Positions 8,996 through 18,321 of a stretch of DNA of 64,000 nt are shown one piece after another. The number at the start of each line of letters is the position of its first letter. Within the stretch, counting starts at the first letter, position 1. The notes below the pieces were generated by a model that worked only from the letters and a program-made list of their open reading frames with translations, was not told the DNA's origin and did no database searches. The position numbers and the translations under genes are program-made. The stretch covers positions 3,720,001 to 3,784,000 of the forward strand of contig NZ_JACCFH010000001.1 in the NCBI RefSeq assembly GCF_013410775.1. The letters are read 5' to 3'. The stretch comes from Sphaerotilus montanus (GTDB lineage Bacteria > Pseudomonadota > Gammaproteobacteria > Burkholderiales > Burkholderiaceae_C).

Positions 8996-9016
8996 ATCCT
9001 GAATCCCGAATCCCGA
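8992..9016 (+). repeat. Heptanucleotide tandem repeat at the leuA stop codon
   Basis: Units CTGAATC, CTGAATC, CCGAATC and a partial CCGA follow one another. The first unit contains the leuA stop codon TGA. The function, if any, is unknown; replication slippage is the simplest origin. Confidence 0.6.
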
Positions 9017-9037
9017 CGTGCTGAGGAGCCCACCACC

Positions 9038-10579
9038 ATGACCGACAAACTGATCATTTTCGACACCACCTTGCGCGATGGCGAGCAGTCGCCCGGCGCC
9101 TCGATGACCCGCGACGAGAAGCTGCGCATCGCCCGCCAGCTGGAGCGGCTGAAGGTGGACGTGATCGAGGCCGGTTTCGCCGCCTCGTCCAACGGCGACT
9201 TCGAGGCGGTCAAGGCCATCGCCGACGCGATCAAGGACTCGACCGTCTGCTCGCTGGCCCGCGCCAATGACCGCGACATCGCGCGCGCGGCCGAAGCGCT
9301 GCGGGGTGCCAACTCGGCGCGCATCCACACCTTCATCGCCACCAGTGCCCTGCACATGGAGAAGAAGCTGCGCATGACACCCGAGGAAGTGTTGCAGCAG
9401 GCACGGCTGTCGGTGCGTTTCGCGCGCAACCTGTGCGGCGACATCGAGTTCTCGCCCGAAGACGGCTACCGCTCGGACGTGGATTTCCTCTGCCGCGTGC
9501 TGGAAGCCGTGATCGACGAGGGTGCCACCACGCTGAACATCCCCGACACCGTCGGCTACGCGATCCCGGAGTTGTACGGCAACTTCATCAAGACCCTGCG
9601 CGAGCGCGTCCCGAATTCGGACAAGGCGATCTGGTCGGTGCATTGCCACAACGACCTCGGCATGGCGGTGGCGAACTCGCTGGCCGGTGTCAAGATCGGT
9701 GGTGCACGCCAGGTGGAATGCACCATCAACGGTCTGGGCGAGCGCGCGGGCAACTGCTCGCTCGAAGAGATCGTGATGGCGGTGAAGACCCGCCGTGACT
9801 ACTTCGATCTGGCGCTGCGCGTCGATGCGACGCAGATCGTGCCGGCCTCGCGCATGGTCGCGCAGACCACCGGTTTCGTCGTGCAGCCGAACAAGGCGGT
9901 CGTCGGTGCGAATGCCTTTGCGCACGCCTCCGGCATCCACCAGGACGGTGTGCTCAAGGCGCGTGACACCTACGAGATCATGCGTGCCGAGGACGTGGGC
10001 TGGGCGGCCAACAAGATCGTGCTGGGCAAGCTCTCGGGCCGCAATGCCTTCAAGCAGCGCCTGCAGGATCTCGGCATTTCGCTGGAGTCCGAGGCCGAGG
10101 TCAACACCGCGTTCATGAAGTTCAAGGACCTGGCCGACCGCAAGAGCGAGATCTTCGACGAGGATATCCTGGCGCTCGTCAGTGACGAGAGCGTCAGCGC
10201 CGATGTGGAGCACTACCGCCTTCTGGCGCTTTCGCAGCAGTCCGAAATGGGCGAGCGGCCGCACGCGAAGGTGGCGTTTTCCGCAGGGCCGACCGAATAC
10301 CACGCCGAGTCCGACGGCAACGGCCCGGTGGACGCGACCCTCAAGGCGATCGAGTCGAAGCTGGCGTCCGGAGCCGAGCTTTTGCTTTATTCCGTGAATG
10401 CCATCACGTCCGGCAGCACGGAGTCTCAAGGAGAAGTCACGGTTCGGCTTCAACATGGCGGCCGCGTCGTCAACGGTGTCGGCTCGGATCCGGACATCGT
10501 GGTCGCATCGGCCAAGGCCTATCTGGCCGCCTTGAACAAGCTGCACAGCAAGGCCGAGCGAGTCGCTGCGCAGGGTTGA
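9038..10579 (+). CDS. leuA: 2-isopropylmalate synthase, bacterial type (second of two)
   Basis: The same reaction as its neighbour, but this 513-residue protein belongs to the classical bacterial subgroup: [15 protein letters not shown] near the N-terminus, [16 protein letters not shown] for metal binding, [25 protein letters not shown], and a LeuA dimer/allosteric domain from about residue 370 to the end. The ATG at 9038 has GAGGAG 10 bp upstream. Because it lies 42 bp after the first leuA with no terminator between, both are probably on the attenuated transcript. A homocitrate- or citramalate-synthase role cannot be excluded without substrate-pocket analysis, but the leu setting favours LeuA. 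Confidence 0.92.
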   Translation: MTDKLIIFDTTLRDGEQSPGASMTRDEKLRIARQLERLKVDVIEAGFAASSNGDFEAVKAIADAIKDSTVCSLARANDRDIARAAEALRGANSARIHTFIATSALHMEKKLRMTPEEVLQQARLSVRFARNLCGDIEFSPEDGYRSDVDFLCRVLEAVIDEGATTLNIPDTVGYAIPELYGNFIKTLRERVPNSDKAIWSVHCHNDLGMAVANSLAGVKIGGARQVECTINGLGERAGNCSLEEIVMAVKTRRDYFDLALRVDATQIVPASRMVAQTTGFVVQPNKAVVGANAFAHASGIHQDGVLKARDTYEIMRAEDVGWAANKIVLGKLSGRNAFKQRLQDLGISLESEAEVNTAFMKFKDLADRKSEIFDEDILALVSDESVSADVEHYRLLALSQQSEMGERPHAKVAFSAGPTEYHAESDGNGPVDATLKAIESKLASGAELLLYSVNAITSGSTESQGEVTVRLQHGGRVVNGVGSDPDIVVASAKAYLAALNKLHSKAERVAAQG

Positions 10580-10704
10580 CACAGGTATCGCGCGAACAGG
10601 GGGACAAAACTGAAAATCATCAAGGCTTGCGGGCCTTGCGGGCAGTGGTTTGCTTAACCTAGACTGAAATCAGTGTCCTGTCGTGCGGTATCCAAAGGTA
10701 TTTT

Positions 10705-11736
10705 GTGAATCAAATAAAACTGAGTCTGGCGCGGACTTCGTCGAAGTGGGCATCCTTGGTGCTGGGGGTTTTGATGCTGGTGTCCGGTGCAGTCGATGCT
10801 GCGCCGCATGCCGCGAAGGGAAAGGCCCATGCCGGCAAGGTTCGCAAGGTCGCCAACCGTGCTGTCCGGCCGGTGCCGGTCACCGAGCCTCTGCGGTTGT
10901 CCTTTGGCCAGGCGGGGGGACTGCACGCCACGCGTGATCCGCTGGATCTGAAATCCAGCGTCGCGCTGGTGGTGGACCAGGACACCTCCGAGGTGCTGTT
11001 CAGCAAGAACTCCCAGGCGGTGCTGCCGATCGCCTCGCTGACCAAGCTCATGACCGCCATCGTGGTCGTGGAGTCCAGGGCACCGATGGACGAGATGCTC
11101 CAGGTCACGGAAGAAGACATCGACACCGAGAAGGGCAGCCGGTCCCGACTGGTGGTCGGCACCGAACTCAGCCGGGGCGAGTTGCTGCATCTGGCGCTGA
11201 TGTCGTCCGAAAATCGCGCTGCGCACGCGCTCGGACGCCACTATCCGGGCGGGTTGCCTGCATTCGTGGCCGCCATGAACCGCAAGGCCAGCACGCTCGG
11301 CATGTCCAGTACCCGCTATGTGGAACCGACTGGCCTGTCCAGCGACAACCAGTCCAGCGCCTCGGATCTGGCCAGACTGGTGAAGACGGCCTACAACTTC
11401 CCGCTGCTGCGGCAGTTGTCGACCTCGCCGGAACTGGAGGTGGCACTCGGCCACCGCACGCTCCAGTTCCACAACACCAACAAGCTGGTGACGAATCCAA
11501 CCTGGGAAATCGGTCTCCAGAAGACGGGCTACATCGTCGAGGCCGGGCGCTGCCTGGTGATGCAGGCGCGGCTTTCAGGGCGGCATCTCATCATGGTGTT
11601 CCTGGATTCGGCGGGCAAGTACTCCCGCCTGGGCGATGCCGAGCGGGTGCGTCGCTGGCTGGAGTCGTCCGACGCGGTGCGGCCCGTGCAGCATGTGCCG
11701 AGTCCCCCGGTGCGTTCGCCCGCTTCGGTGTCCTGA
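10705..11736 (+). CDS. pbpG: D-alanyl-D-alanine endopeptidase, PBP7-like serine peptidase
   Basis: Peptidase S11 family protein acting on peptidoglycan cross-links in the periplasm. All three penicillin-binding motifs are present in order: SLTK (PIASLTKLMTA), SEN (LMSSENRAAHAL) and KTG (GLQKTGYI). A signal peptide is visible (SLVLGVLMLVSGAVDA, cleavage near AAP), followed by a basic Lys/Arg/Ala-rich linker. The start is a GTG. The 343-residue length and the absence of the C-terminal domain of DacA/DacC suit the PbpG type. It is convergent with the iclR-type gene 22 bp away. An intergenic stretch of 125 bp upstream has a weak promoter candidate only. Confidence 0.88.
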   Translation: MNQIKLSLARTSSKWASLVLGVLMLVSGAVDAAPHAAKGKAHAGKVRKVANRAVRPVPVTEPLRLSFGQAGGLHATRDPLDLKSSVALVVDQDTSEVLFSKNSQAVLPIASLTKLMTAIVVVESRAPMDEMLQVTEEDIDTEKGSRSRLVVGTELSRGELLHLALMSSENRAAHALGRHYPGGLPAFVAAMNRKASTLGMSSTRYVEPTGLSSDNQSSASDLARLVKTAYNFPLLRQLSTSPELEVALGHRTLQFHNTNKLVTNPTWEIGLQKTGYIVEAGRCLVMQARLSGRHLIMVFLDSAGKYSRLGDAERVRRWLESSDAVRPVQHVPSPPVRSPASVS

Positions 11737-11758
11737 GGGCCGGCATTCTCTGGCCTGG

Positions 11759-12535
11759 TCAGGGCTGGTGGTGCCCGAGTGCCGTGGAAATCGCGGCAGC
11801 AGTGTCCAGCAGCTTGTCACACCAGCTTTCTTCCAGGCGGTCGGCGGGTGCCGAGATCGACAGTCCGGCGATCAGGCGGCCCTGGTCATCATGGATGCCG
11901 GCCGCCATGCACCGCACGCCCAGTTCCAGTTCTTCGTTGTCCCGGGCCAGATCGGTCTGTCGCACCCGTGCGAGCTCGCGCTCCAGCAGTGGCAGATCGG
12001 TGATGCTGTTGCGGGTGTGTCCGGCCAGGCCCGTGCGCGTGGCGTAACTGCGCACCCGCTGCGGATCGTCGTGCGCAAGGAACAGCTTGCCGACGGATGT
12101 CAGATGCAGTGGGGCGCGGCCGCCGACTGCGCGCACCACCTGCATGCCTGAACGCTCGGAATAGGTGCGTTCGATGTAGACGATCTCGTCGCCCTGACGC
12201 ACCGAGAGATTGACGGGCTGGTGGGTCAGCTTGTGCAACTCCCGCATCGGCCCCAAAGCCGCGTCCCGCACGTCCAGCCGGGCCTTGACCAGATTGCCCA
12301 GTTCAAGAAGTCGCATTCCGAGGCGATAACTGCCCGCTTCAGGCCGGTCCACGAAGCGGCCGATGGCCAGATCGTTCAAGATCCGGTGTGCGGTTGACGG
12401 GTGCAGACCCGTCTGCTCGCTGATCAGTTTCAGCGAGACAGGATCCTGGTGCGCCGCCAGCACATTCAGCAGGGTGAACATGCGGTCCATCACCTGAATG
12501 GCCGGTGTCTGGCTGGAACTGTCCTTTTTCGTCAT
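11759..12535 (-). CDS. IclR-family transcriptional regulator
   Basis: The 258-residue protein has an N-terminal winged helix (MDRMFTLLNVLAAH, then LISEQTGLHPSTAHRILNDL) and a C-terminal IclR effector-binding domain (GDEIVYIERTYSERSGMQVV, APLHLTSVGKLFLA, DNEELELGVRCMAAGI). Members bind operator DNA as dimers or tetramers and respond to small carboxylic or aromatic ligands; the ligand here is not readable. The ATG at 12535 is chosen over an in-frame TTG at 12556. It is divergent from the TIGR03790-like gene, with only 34 bp between starts, so that gene is the nearest candidate target. Confidence 0.9.
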   Translation of the reverse strand: MTKKDSSSQTPAIQVMDRMFTLLNVLAAHQDPVSLKLISEQTGLHPSTAHRILNDLAIGRFVDRPEAGSYRLGMRLLELGNLVKARLDVRDAALGPMRELHKLTHQPVNLSVRQGDEIVYIERTYSERSGMQVVRAVGGRAPLHLTSVGKLFLAHDDPQRVRSYATRTGLAGHTRNSITDLPLLERELARVRQTDLARDNEELELGVRCMAAGIHDDQGRLIAGLSISAPADRLEESWCDKLLDTAAAISTALGHHQP

Positions 12536-12569
12536 GGTGACTCGTTTGAAAATCAATGCCTATTTTTGC

Positions 12570-13718
12570 ATGGCGAAACACTGGATGCGGGAGTCCCTTG
12601 GTTTTGTTGTCTGCGGTCTGTTGATCATGGTGGGGGCCGGACCTGCTTTGGCCCAGCCCGCAGACGCAGGCCCGCAGGCAGCTTCCGGTACTGCCGCTGC
12701 ATCGACACCATCGGTGCGACCGCGGCCGCGACCGATGACGCGTGTTCCCCGTGTCATCGGTCGCCTGCATGCAGGGGATCTCGGGCTGGTCATCAACACG
12801 GCTGATCCGTACTCGGTCGAAGTCGGCGAGTACTACCGGCGTGTCCGCCGCATTCCGGACGGCCATGTCCTGCGCATCGACCTGCCCGTGCAGTCCCGCC
12901 TCTCGGTCGCCGATCTGGAGCGCCTGCGCCGCCGCATCGACGAGCAGTTCGATGGTGGCGTGCAGGCCTTGGCGCTTGCCTGGGTGCAGCCCCATGCGGT
13001 CGAGTGCCAGTCGATCACGTCGGCCGTGACGCTGGGGTTCGATGCCCAGGCGTGCGAGCAGCCCTGCGGTCGCCGCCCGGTTTCACCGTATTTCAATTCT
13101 GCTTCTGCGGCCCCGTTCAAGGATCTGGGGTTGCGTCCGTCGATGCTGCTGGCTGCTTCCGATGCGGACCGCGCGCGCCGTCTCATCGACCGTGGTGCAT
13201 CGTCCGACCACACCCTTGGTCTGGTGGGGGCGGCTCCGGTACAGGCGCATTTCATGACGACAGCCGATGCCGCGCGCAGCGTGCGCTCCTCGTTGTTTCC
13301 GCCGGCCGGCCTGCAGCGCCGCATCGGGCTGGAAAACCACCTGGGCCATGGCGATCTGCCGCGCGAAACCTCCCGGGTGGTGCTCGTGCAGACCGGGGTG
13401 GCACAGTTCCTCGGGGCGGATGCGATCGACTGGGTGCCGGGGGCATTGGCCGATCACCTGACCTCGTTCGGTGGGCAACTCGACCGCACTGGTGGACAGA
13501 GCACGGTGCTCGACTGGCTGGATGCGGGAGCCACTGCCAGTTATGGAACTGTCAGCGAACCGTGCAACCATCTGCAGAAGTTCCCCCATCCGCAAATTCT
13601 GCTGCTCCATTACCTGCAAGGCAGCACCGCGCTGGAAGCCTACTGGAAGAGCGTGGCGTGGCCGCAGCAGGGTGTGTTTGTGGGGGAGCCGCTGGCCGCA
13701 CCATTTGCCCGTCAGTGA
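12570..13718 (+). CDS. TIGR03790-like exported protein, function unknown
   Basis: A 382-residue protein with a signal peptide (LGFVVCGLLIMVGAGPALA, cleavage near AQP), then an Ala/Pro/Arg linker, then a domain I associate with the TIGR03790 family: LVINTADPYSVEVGEYY, ALAWVQPHAVECQSITSA, YFNSASAAPFKDLGLRPSM and near the end GATASYGTVSEPCNHLQKF and GEPLAAPF. Four conserved-looking Cys suggest disulfides in an extracytoplasmic setting. No catalytic function is known to me. The ATG at 12570 is used; ATG 12585 is also possible. It runs divergently from the IclR regulator. Confidence 0.78.
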   Translation: MAKHWMRESLGFVVCGLLIMVGAGPALAQPADAGPQAASGTAAASTPSVRPRPRPMTRVPRVIGRLHAGDLGLVINTADPYSVEVGEYYRRVRRIPDGHVLRIDLPVQSRLSVADLERLRRRIDEQFDGGVQALALAWVQPHAVECQSITSAVTLGFDAQACEQPCGRRPVSPYFNSASAAPFKDLGLRPSMLLAASDADRARRLIDRGASSDHTLGLVGAAPVQAHFMTTADAARSVRSSLFPPAGLQRRIGLENHLGHGDLPRETSRVVLVQTGVAQFLGADAIDWVPGALADHLTSFGGQLDRTGGQSTVLDWLDAGATASYGTVSEPCNHLQKFPHPQILLLHYLQGSTALEAYWKSVAWPQQGVFVGEPLAAPFARQ

Positions 13719-14131
13719 GTGGTCAGTGCGCGAGTGGATAACTATCAGATGACAAGCGAGACCAGCGCATTGCGGTATTGCTGCAGCCTCTGCCGGAGGC
13801 CATGGCATGTTCCGCAAGACACTGGACGCAAGAAGAACGAAGGAGACTGTCGTGCCACACGACCCCTGCAGCCTCTGCTGCGACTTGGAGCATCTGTTCG
13901 CGGTGACTGTGCGTCATTTTGACCACAATCTGTTCCGGTGCGCGCCAAAACGACATGCCAGGCACCTCACTGCAGGTGCTAAAGTCTCTGGCTTGACTTT
14001 ATAGGTCCTTCCCGTCCCCTTTCCTGGCAACAGCTAAGGCGGGTCGCGATCCGCCAATCGGTTTAGCCGTGTCGCGGAAGGTTGTCCAACCCATCGGAGC
14101 CCCGGATACCAGGGCGCAAGGTGAGCGAAAT
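13719..14131 (+). other. 413-bp gene-free region upstream of sucA
   Basis: No ORF with coding character is seen here. It holds a 13-bp direct repeat (CTGCAGCCTCTGC at 13781-13793 and 13866-13878), small hairpins (13790-13804 and 13962-13979), TTGACC at 13919 and TTGACT at 13993 without a matching -10, and a near-perfect 18-bp palindrome at 14038-14055. Promoter and operator elements for the 2-oxoglutarate dehydrogenase operon must lie in it. Confidence 0.55.
14038..14055. promoter_or_regulatory. 18-bp imperfect palindrome upstream of sucA
   Basis: GGCGGGTCGCGATCCGCC is palindromic at 16 of 18 positions (GGCGG, TCGCGA core, CCGCC). It ends 76 bp before the sucA start. It could be a dimeric repressor site or a 5' UTR hairpin; the sequence does not say which. 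Confidence 0.35.
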
Positions 14132-16987
14132 ATGATGCAGCAATACAGGACGAACTCGTACCTCTTCGGTGGCAATGCCCCTTACGTCGAAGAAATGTAT
14201 GAGGCGTACCTCGACAATCCGGGCTCGGTGCCCGACAACTGGCGCGATTACTTCGACGCGCTCCAGCACGTTCCCGCCGCCAATGGCTCCGACAGCCGCG
14301 ACGTGGCGCATGCCCCTGTCATCGAATCCTTCGCCCAGCGTGCCACGGCGAACGCCTTTGCGCACAAGGCCAGCGAAGCCGATCTGGCCGTCGCACGCAA
14401 GCAGGTCCATGTCCAGTCGCTGATTGCGGCCTACCGCTCGCTCGGCTCGCGCTGGGCCGACCTCGATCCGCTCAAGCGCACCGAACGCCCCAAGATCCCC
14501 GAACTCGAGACGGCGTTCTACGACCTGACCGAGGCCGACATGGACATCACGTTCTCGGCCACGAACACGTACTTCACGAAGTCCGACAGCATGACGCTGC
14601 GCGAGATCGTGCAGGCCCTGCGCGAGACCTACTGCGGCACCCTCGGCGCGGAGATCATGCACATCACCGAGCCGACCGAAAAGCGGTGGTGGCAGGAGCG
14701 CCTGGAGTCGGTCCGCAGCAAGCCGTCGTTCTCCACCGAGCAGAAGAAGCACGTCCTCGACCGCCTGACCGCCGCCGAGGGCCTGGAGCGTTTTCTGCAC
14801 ACCAAGTACGTCGGCCAGAAGCGTTTCTCGCTGGAAGGCGGCGAGAGCTTCATCGCCTCGATGGACGAACTGGTCCAGCGTGCCGGCCAGAAGGGCATCC
14901 AGGAAATCGTCATCGGCATGGCCCACCGCGGCCGCCTGAACGTGCTGGTGAACACCCTGGGCAAGATGCCCAAGGACCTGTTCGCCGAGTTCGACCACAC
15001 CGCTCCGGAAGATCTGCCCGCCGGCGACGTGAAGTACCACCAGGGCTTCAGTTCGGACATCTCCACCCCCGGCGGTCCGGTCCACCTGAGTCTGGCGTTC
15101 AACCCGTCGCACCTGGAAATCGTCAACCCGGTGGTCGAAGGCTCCGTGCGCGCCCGCCAGGACCGCCGCGAGGACAAGACCGGTGCCCAGGTGCTGCCGG
15201 TGCTGGTGCACGGTGACTCGGCCTTCGGTGGCCAGGGCGTCAACCAGGAAACGCTGATGCTGTCGGCCACGCGGGGGTACTCCACCGGCGGCACGGTCCA
15301 CATCATCATCAACAACCAGATCGGCTTCACCACGGCGGACCCGCGCGACCTGCGCTCGACGCTGTACTGCACCGATATCGTCAAGATGGTCGAGGCGCCG
15401 GTGCTGCACGTCAACGGCGATGATCCGGAAGCGGTCGTGCTGGCCACCCAGTTCGCGCTCGACTACCGCATGGCGTTCCACAAGGACGTGGTGCTGGACA
15501 TCATCTGCTTCCGCAAGCTGGGCCACAACGAGCAGGACACCCCGGCCCTGACCCAGCCGCTGATGTACAAGAAGATCAGCGCGCATCCCGGTACCCGCCG
15601 CCTGTACGCCGACAAGCTGTCCGCCCAGGGTCTGGGCGAGACGCTGGGTGACGACATGTTCAAGGACTATCGCTCCGCGATGGACCAGGGTCGTCACACC
15701 ATCGATCCGGTGATCAGCAACTTCAAGAGCAAGTACGCGGTCGACTGGGCGCCCTTCCTCGGCAAGAAGTGGACCGATGCTGCCGACACCGCCATCCCGC
15801 TGACCGAGTGGAAGCGTCTGGCCGAGCGCCTGACGACGATTCCCGCCAGCGTCAATCCGCACCCGCTGGTCAAGAAGGTCTACGACGACCGCGCCGCGAT
15901 GGGCCGTGGCGAGGTCAACGTCGACTGGGGCATGGGCGAGCACATGGCCTTTGCCTCGCTGGTCGCCGCCGGCTATCCGGTGCGCCTGTCGGGCGAAGAC
16001 TGCGGCCGTGGCACCTTCACGCACCGCCACGCCGTGGTCCACGACCAGAAGCGCGAGAAGTGGGACGAAGGCACCTACATCCCCGCGCAGCACGTCGCCG
16101 ACAACCAGGCCACGTTCACCGTCATCGACTCGATCCTGTCGGAAGAGGCCGTGCTGGGCTTCGAATACGGCTACGCCGCGGCCGAACCCAACACGCTGAC
16201 CATCTGGGAAGCGCAGTTCGGTGACTTCGCCAACGGCGCGCAGGTCGTGATCGACCAGTTCATCGCCTCCGGCGAAGTGAAGTGGGGCCGCGTCAACGGC
16301 CTGACGCTGATGCTGCCGCACGGCTACGAAGGCCAGGGTCCGGAGCACTCCTCTGCCCGTCTGGAGCGCTTCATGCAGCTGGCTGCCGACACCAACATGC
16401 AGATCGTGCAGCCGACCACGGCCAGCCAGATCTTCCATGTGCTGCGCCGCCAGATGGTGCGTTCGCTGCGCAAGCCGCTGGTGCTGTTCACGCCGAAGTC
16501 GCTGCTGCGCAACAAGGATGCGACCTCGCCGGTGAGCGACTTCACCAAGGGCGAATTCCGCACCGTCATCGCGGAGCAGAAGGCCGACATCAATCCGGAG
16601 AAGGTCAAGCGTGTCATCGCCTGCTCGGGCAAGGTCTACTACGACCTGGTCAAGAAGCGCGAAGAGAAGAAGTCCGGCGACGTGGCCATCCTCCGCGTCG
16701 AACAGCTCTATCCCTTCCCGCACAAGGCGTTTGCCAACGAACTGAAGAAGTATCCGAACCTGACCGACCTCGTGTGGTGCCAGGACGAGCCGCAGAACCA
16801 GGGCGCCTGGTTCTTCGTGCAGCACTACATCCACGAGAACATGCAGGACGGTCAGAAGCTCGGCTACGCCGGTCGTCCGGCCTCTGCATCGCCGGCGGTC
16901 GGCTACGCGCACCTGCACCAGGAGCAGCAGAAGACGCTGCTCGACCAGGCATTCGGCAAGCTCAAGGGCTTCGTGCTCACCAAGTAA
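14132..16987 (+). CDS. sucA: 2-oxoglutarate dehydrogenase E1 component
   Basis: ThDP-dependent decarboxylase starting the 2-oxoglutarate dehydrogenase complex of the TCA cycle. The 951-residue protein has the N-terminal E2-binding helix (NSYLFGGNAPYVEEMYEAYL) and the core motifs IGMAHRGRLNVLVNTLGK, HLSLAFNPSHLE, GDSAFGGQGV, STGGTVHIIINNQIGFTT, FRKLGHNEQDTPALTQP, SGEDCGRGTFTHRHAV and LPHGYEGQGPEHSSARLERF. The tandem ATG at 14132/14135 with AAGGTGAG upstream is the start; an in-frame GTG at 14069 lacks a family-like N-terminus. sucB follows 21 bp downstream. Confidence 0.97.
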   Translation: MMQQYRTNSYLFGGNAPYVEEMYEAYLDNPGSVPDNWRDYFDALQHVPAANGSDSRDVAHAPVIESFAQRATANAFAHKASEADLAVARKQVHVQSLIAAYRSLGSRWADLDPLKRTERPKIPELETAFYDLTEADMDITFSATNTYFTKSDSMTLREIVQALRETYCGTLGAEIMHITEPTEKRWWQERLESVRSKPSFSTEQKKHVLDRLTAAEGLERFLHTKYVGQKRFSLEGGESFIASMDELVQRAGQKGIQEIVIGMAHRGRLNVLVNTLGKMPKDLFAEFDHTAPEDLPAGDVKYHQGFSSDISTPGGPVHLSLAFNPSHLEIVNPVVEGSVRARQDRREDKTGAQVLPVLVHGDSAFGGQGVNQETLMLSATRGYSTGGTVHIIINNQIGFTTADPRDLRSTLYCTDIVKMVEAPVLHVNGDDPEAVVLATQFALDYRMAFHKDVVLDIICFRKLGHNEQDTPALTQPLMYKKISAHPGTRRLYADKLSAQGLGETLGDDMFKDYRSAMDQGRHTIDPVISNFKSKYAVDWAPFLGKKWTDAADTAIPLTEWKRLAERLTTIPASVNPHPLVKKVYDDRAAMGRGEVNVDWGMGEHMAFASLVAAGYPVRLSGEDCGRGTFTHRHAVVHDQKREKWDEGTYIPAQHVADNQATFTVIDSILSEEAVLGFEYGYAAAEPNTLTIWEAQFGDFANGAQVVIDQFIASGEVKWGRVNGLTLMLPHGYEGQGPEHSSARLERFMQLAADTNMQIVQPTTASQIFHVLRRQMVRSLRKPLVLFTPKSLLRNKDATSPVSDFTKGEFRTVIAEQKADINPEKVKRVIACSGKVYYDLVKKREEKKSGDVAILRVEQLYPFPHKAFANELKKYPNLTDLVWCQDEPQNQGAWFFVQHYIHENMQDGQKLGYAGRPASASPAVGYAHLHQEQQKTLLDQAFGKLKGFVLTK

Positions 16988-17008
16988 TCCAAACAGGTTC
17001 CTACCATC

Positions 17009-18238
17009 ATGGCCATTGTTGAAGTCAAAGTCCCCCAGTTGTCCGAGTCGGTTGCGGAAGCAACCATGCTGCAGTGGAAGAAGAAGCCCGGTGATGCCGT
17101 GGCGATCGACGAGATCCTCATCGAGATCGAGACCGACAAGGTCGTGCTCGAAGTGCCGGCGCCCGCCGCTGGCGTGCTGGTTGCACTGGTCGTCGGCGAC
17201 GGCGGCACGGTCGCCAGCGAACAGGTGATCGCCAAGATCGACACCGACGGACAGGTGGCGGTCAGCCCGCTGCAGATCGCGGCCATTCCTGCCACGACGG
17301 CAGTGGCCGCCGCACCCGTGGCCGCCAGCAAGGGCGATGTCGCCATGCCCGCTGCTGCCAAGCTGCTGGCCGACAACGGCCTGAGCGTCGGCGATGTCGC
17401 CGGCTCCGGCAAGGATGGCCGTGTCACCAAGGGTGATGTGCTGGGTGCCGTCGCCGCGGGGGCCAAGGCGGCTCCGGCGCCGGTGGCTGCCAAGCCGCCG
17501 GCCGTGGCCGCACCCGCTGCGCCGGTGGCCCTGGGTGACCGCGCCGAACAGCGCGTGCCGATGAGCCGCCTGCGTGCCCGCGTGGCCGAGCGCCTGCTGC
17601 AGTCGCAGTCGCAGAACGCCATCCTGACCACGTTCAACGAAGTGAACATGGCGCCGCTGATGGACATGCGCAAGCGCTTCCAGGACAAGTTCGAGAAGGA
17701 ACACGGCATCAAGCTCGGCTTCATGTCGTTCTTCGTCAAGGCCGCGGTCGCTGCGCTGAAGAAGTTCCCGGTCCTGAACGCCTCGGTCGATGGCAACGAC
17801 ATCGTCTACCACGGCTACTTCGACATCGGCATCGCCGTCGGTTCGCCCCGTGGCCTGGTGGTGCCGATCCTGCGCAACGCTGACCAGATGACCTTCGCTG
17901 ACATCGAGAAGAAGATCGCCGAATTTGGCAAGAAGGCCAAGGAAGGCAAGATCTCGATGGACGACCTGACGGGCGGCACGTTCTCGATCTCGAACGGCGG
18001 CACCTTCGGCTCCATGCTGTCGACCCCGATCATCAACCCGCCGCAGTCGGCCATCCTGGGCGTGCACGCGACCAAGGACCGCGCGGTGGTGGAAAACGGT
18101 CAGGTCGTGGTGCGCCCGATCAACTACCTGGCGATGTCCTACGACCACCGCATCATCGACGGCCGCGAAGCCGTCCTGGGTCTGGTGACGATGAAGGAAG
18201 CGCTGGAAGACCCGGCCCGCCTGCTGTTCGACATCTGA
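17009..18238 (+). CDS. sucB: Dihydrolipoyl succinyltransferase, E2 of 2-oxoglutarate dehydrogenase
   Basis: Core E2 enzyme transferring succinyl groups to CoA. Domains in order in the 409 residues: one lipoyl domain (residues 1-80, lipoyl Lys in [12 protein letters not shown]), an Ala/Pro linker, a peripheral-subunit-binding domain ([20 protein letters not shown] with [11 protein letters not shown]), a second Ala/Pro linker, and the acyltransferase domain ending with the catalytic motif [13 protein letters not shown] single lipoyl domain is normal for SucB. It lies between sucA and lpdA in one operon. Confidence 0.97.
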   Translation: MAIVEVKVPQLSESVAEATMLQWKKKPGDAVAIDEILIEIETDKVVLEVPAPAAGVLVALVVGDGGTVASEQVIAKIDTDGQVAVSPLQIAAIPATTAVAAAPVAASKGDVAMPAAAKLLADNGLSVGDVAGSGKDGRVTKGDVLGAVAAGAKAAPAPVAAKPPAVAAPAAPVALGDRAEQRVPMSRLRARVAERLLQSQSQNAILTTFNEVNMAPLMDMRKRFQDKFEKEHGIKLGFMSFFVKAAVAALKKFPVLNASVDGNDIVYHGYFDIGIAVGSPRGLVVPILRNADQMTFADIEKKIAEFGKKAKEGKISMDDLTGGTFSISNGGTFGSMLSTPIINPPQSAILGVHATKDRAVVENGQVVVRPINYLAMSYDHRIIDGREAVLGLVTMKEALEDPARLLFDI

Positions 18239-18278
18239 GCGACCTCTGCGCCTCTGCGTCGAACTGACGTGATTTCGG

Positions 18279-18299
18279 ACGCCCCTTCGGGGGCGTTCT
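18279..18299 (+). terminator. Intercistronic hairpin between sucB and lpdA
   Basis: ACGCCCC (18279-18285) pairs with GGGGCGT (18290-18296) across a TTCG tetraloop, but only a short TTC follows. Without a U-tract it is more likely an RNA stabilising or processing element, or a weak partial terminator, setting the E3 level relative to E1/E2. It ends about 22 bp before the lpdA start. Confidence 0.5.
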
Positions 18300-18321
18300 G
18301 CCAAGACTTCAGGAATTCACC

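Noticed and set aside
7259-10582. A 1107-codon minus-strand frame opposite both leuA genes
   Set aside because: Same explanation: a mirror frame of two well-supported genes with no recognisable domain.
13807-14004. A 65-codon plus-strand ORF in the gap before sucA
   Set aside because: No ribosome binding site, no domain, and codon use unlike the neighbours; treated as chance.
14063-18304. A 1413-codon open frame on the minus strand opposite sucA-sucB
   Set aside because: It is antisense to genes with clear family motifs and its translation is Arg/His/Val/Asp-rich low-complexity sequence, the usual shadow of GC-rich third-position bias.
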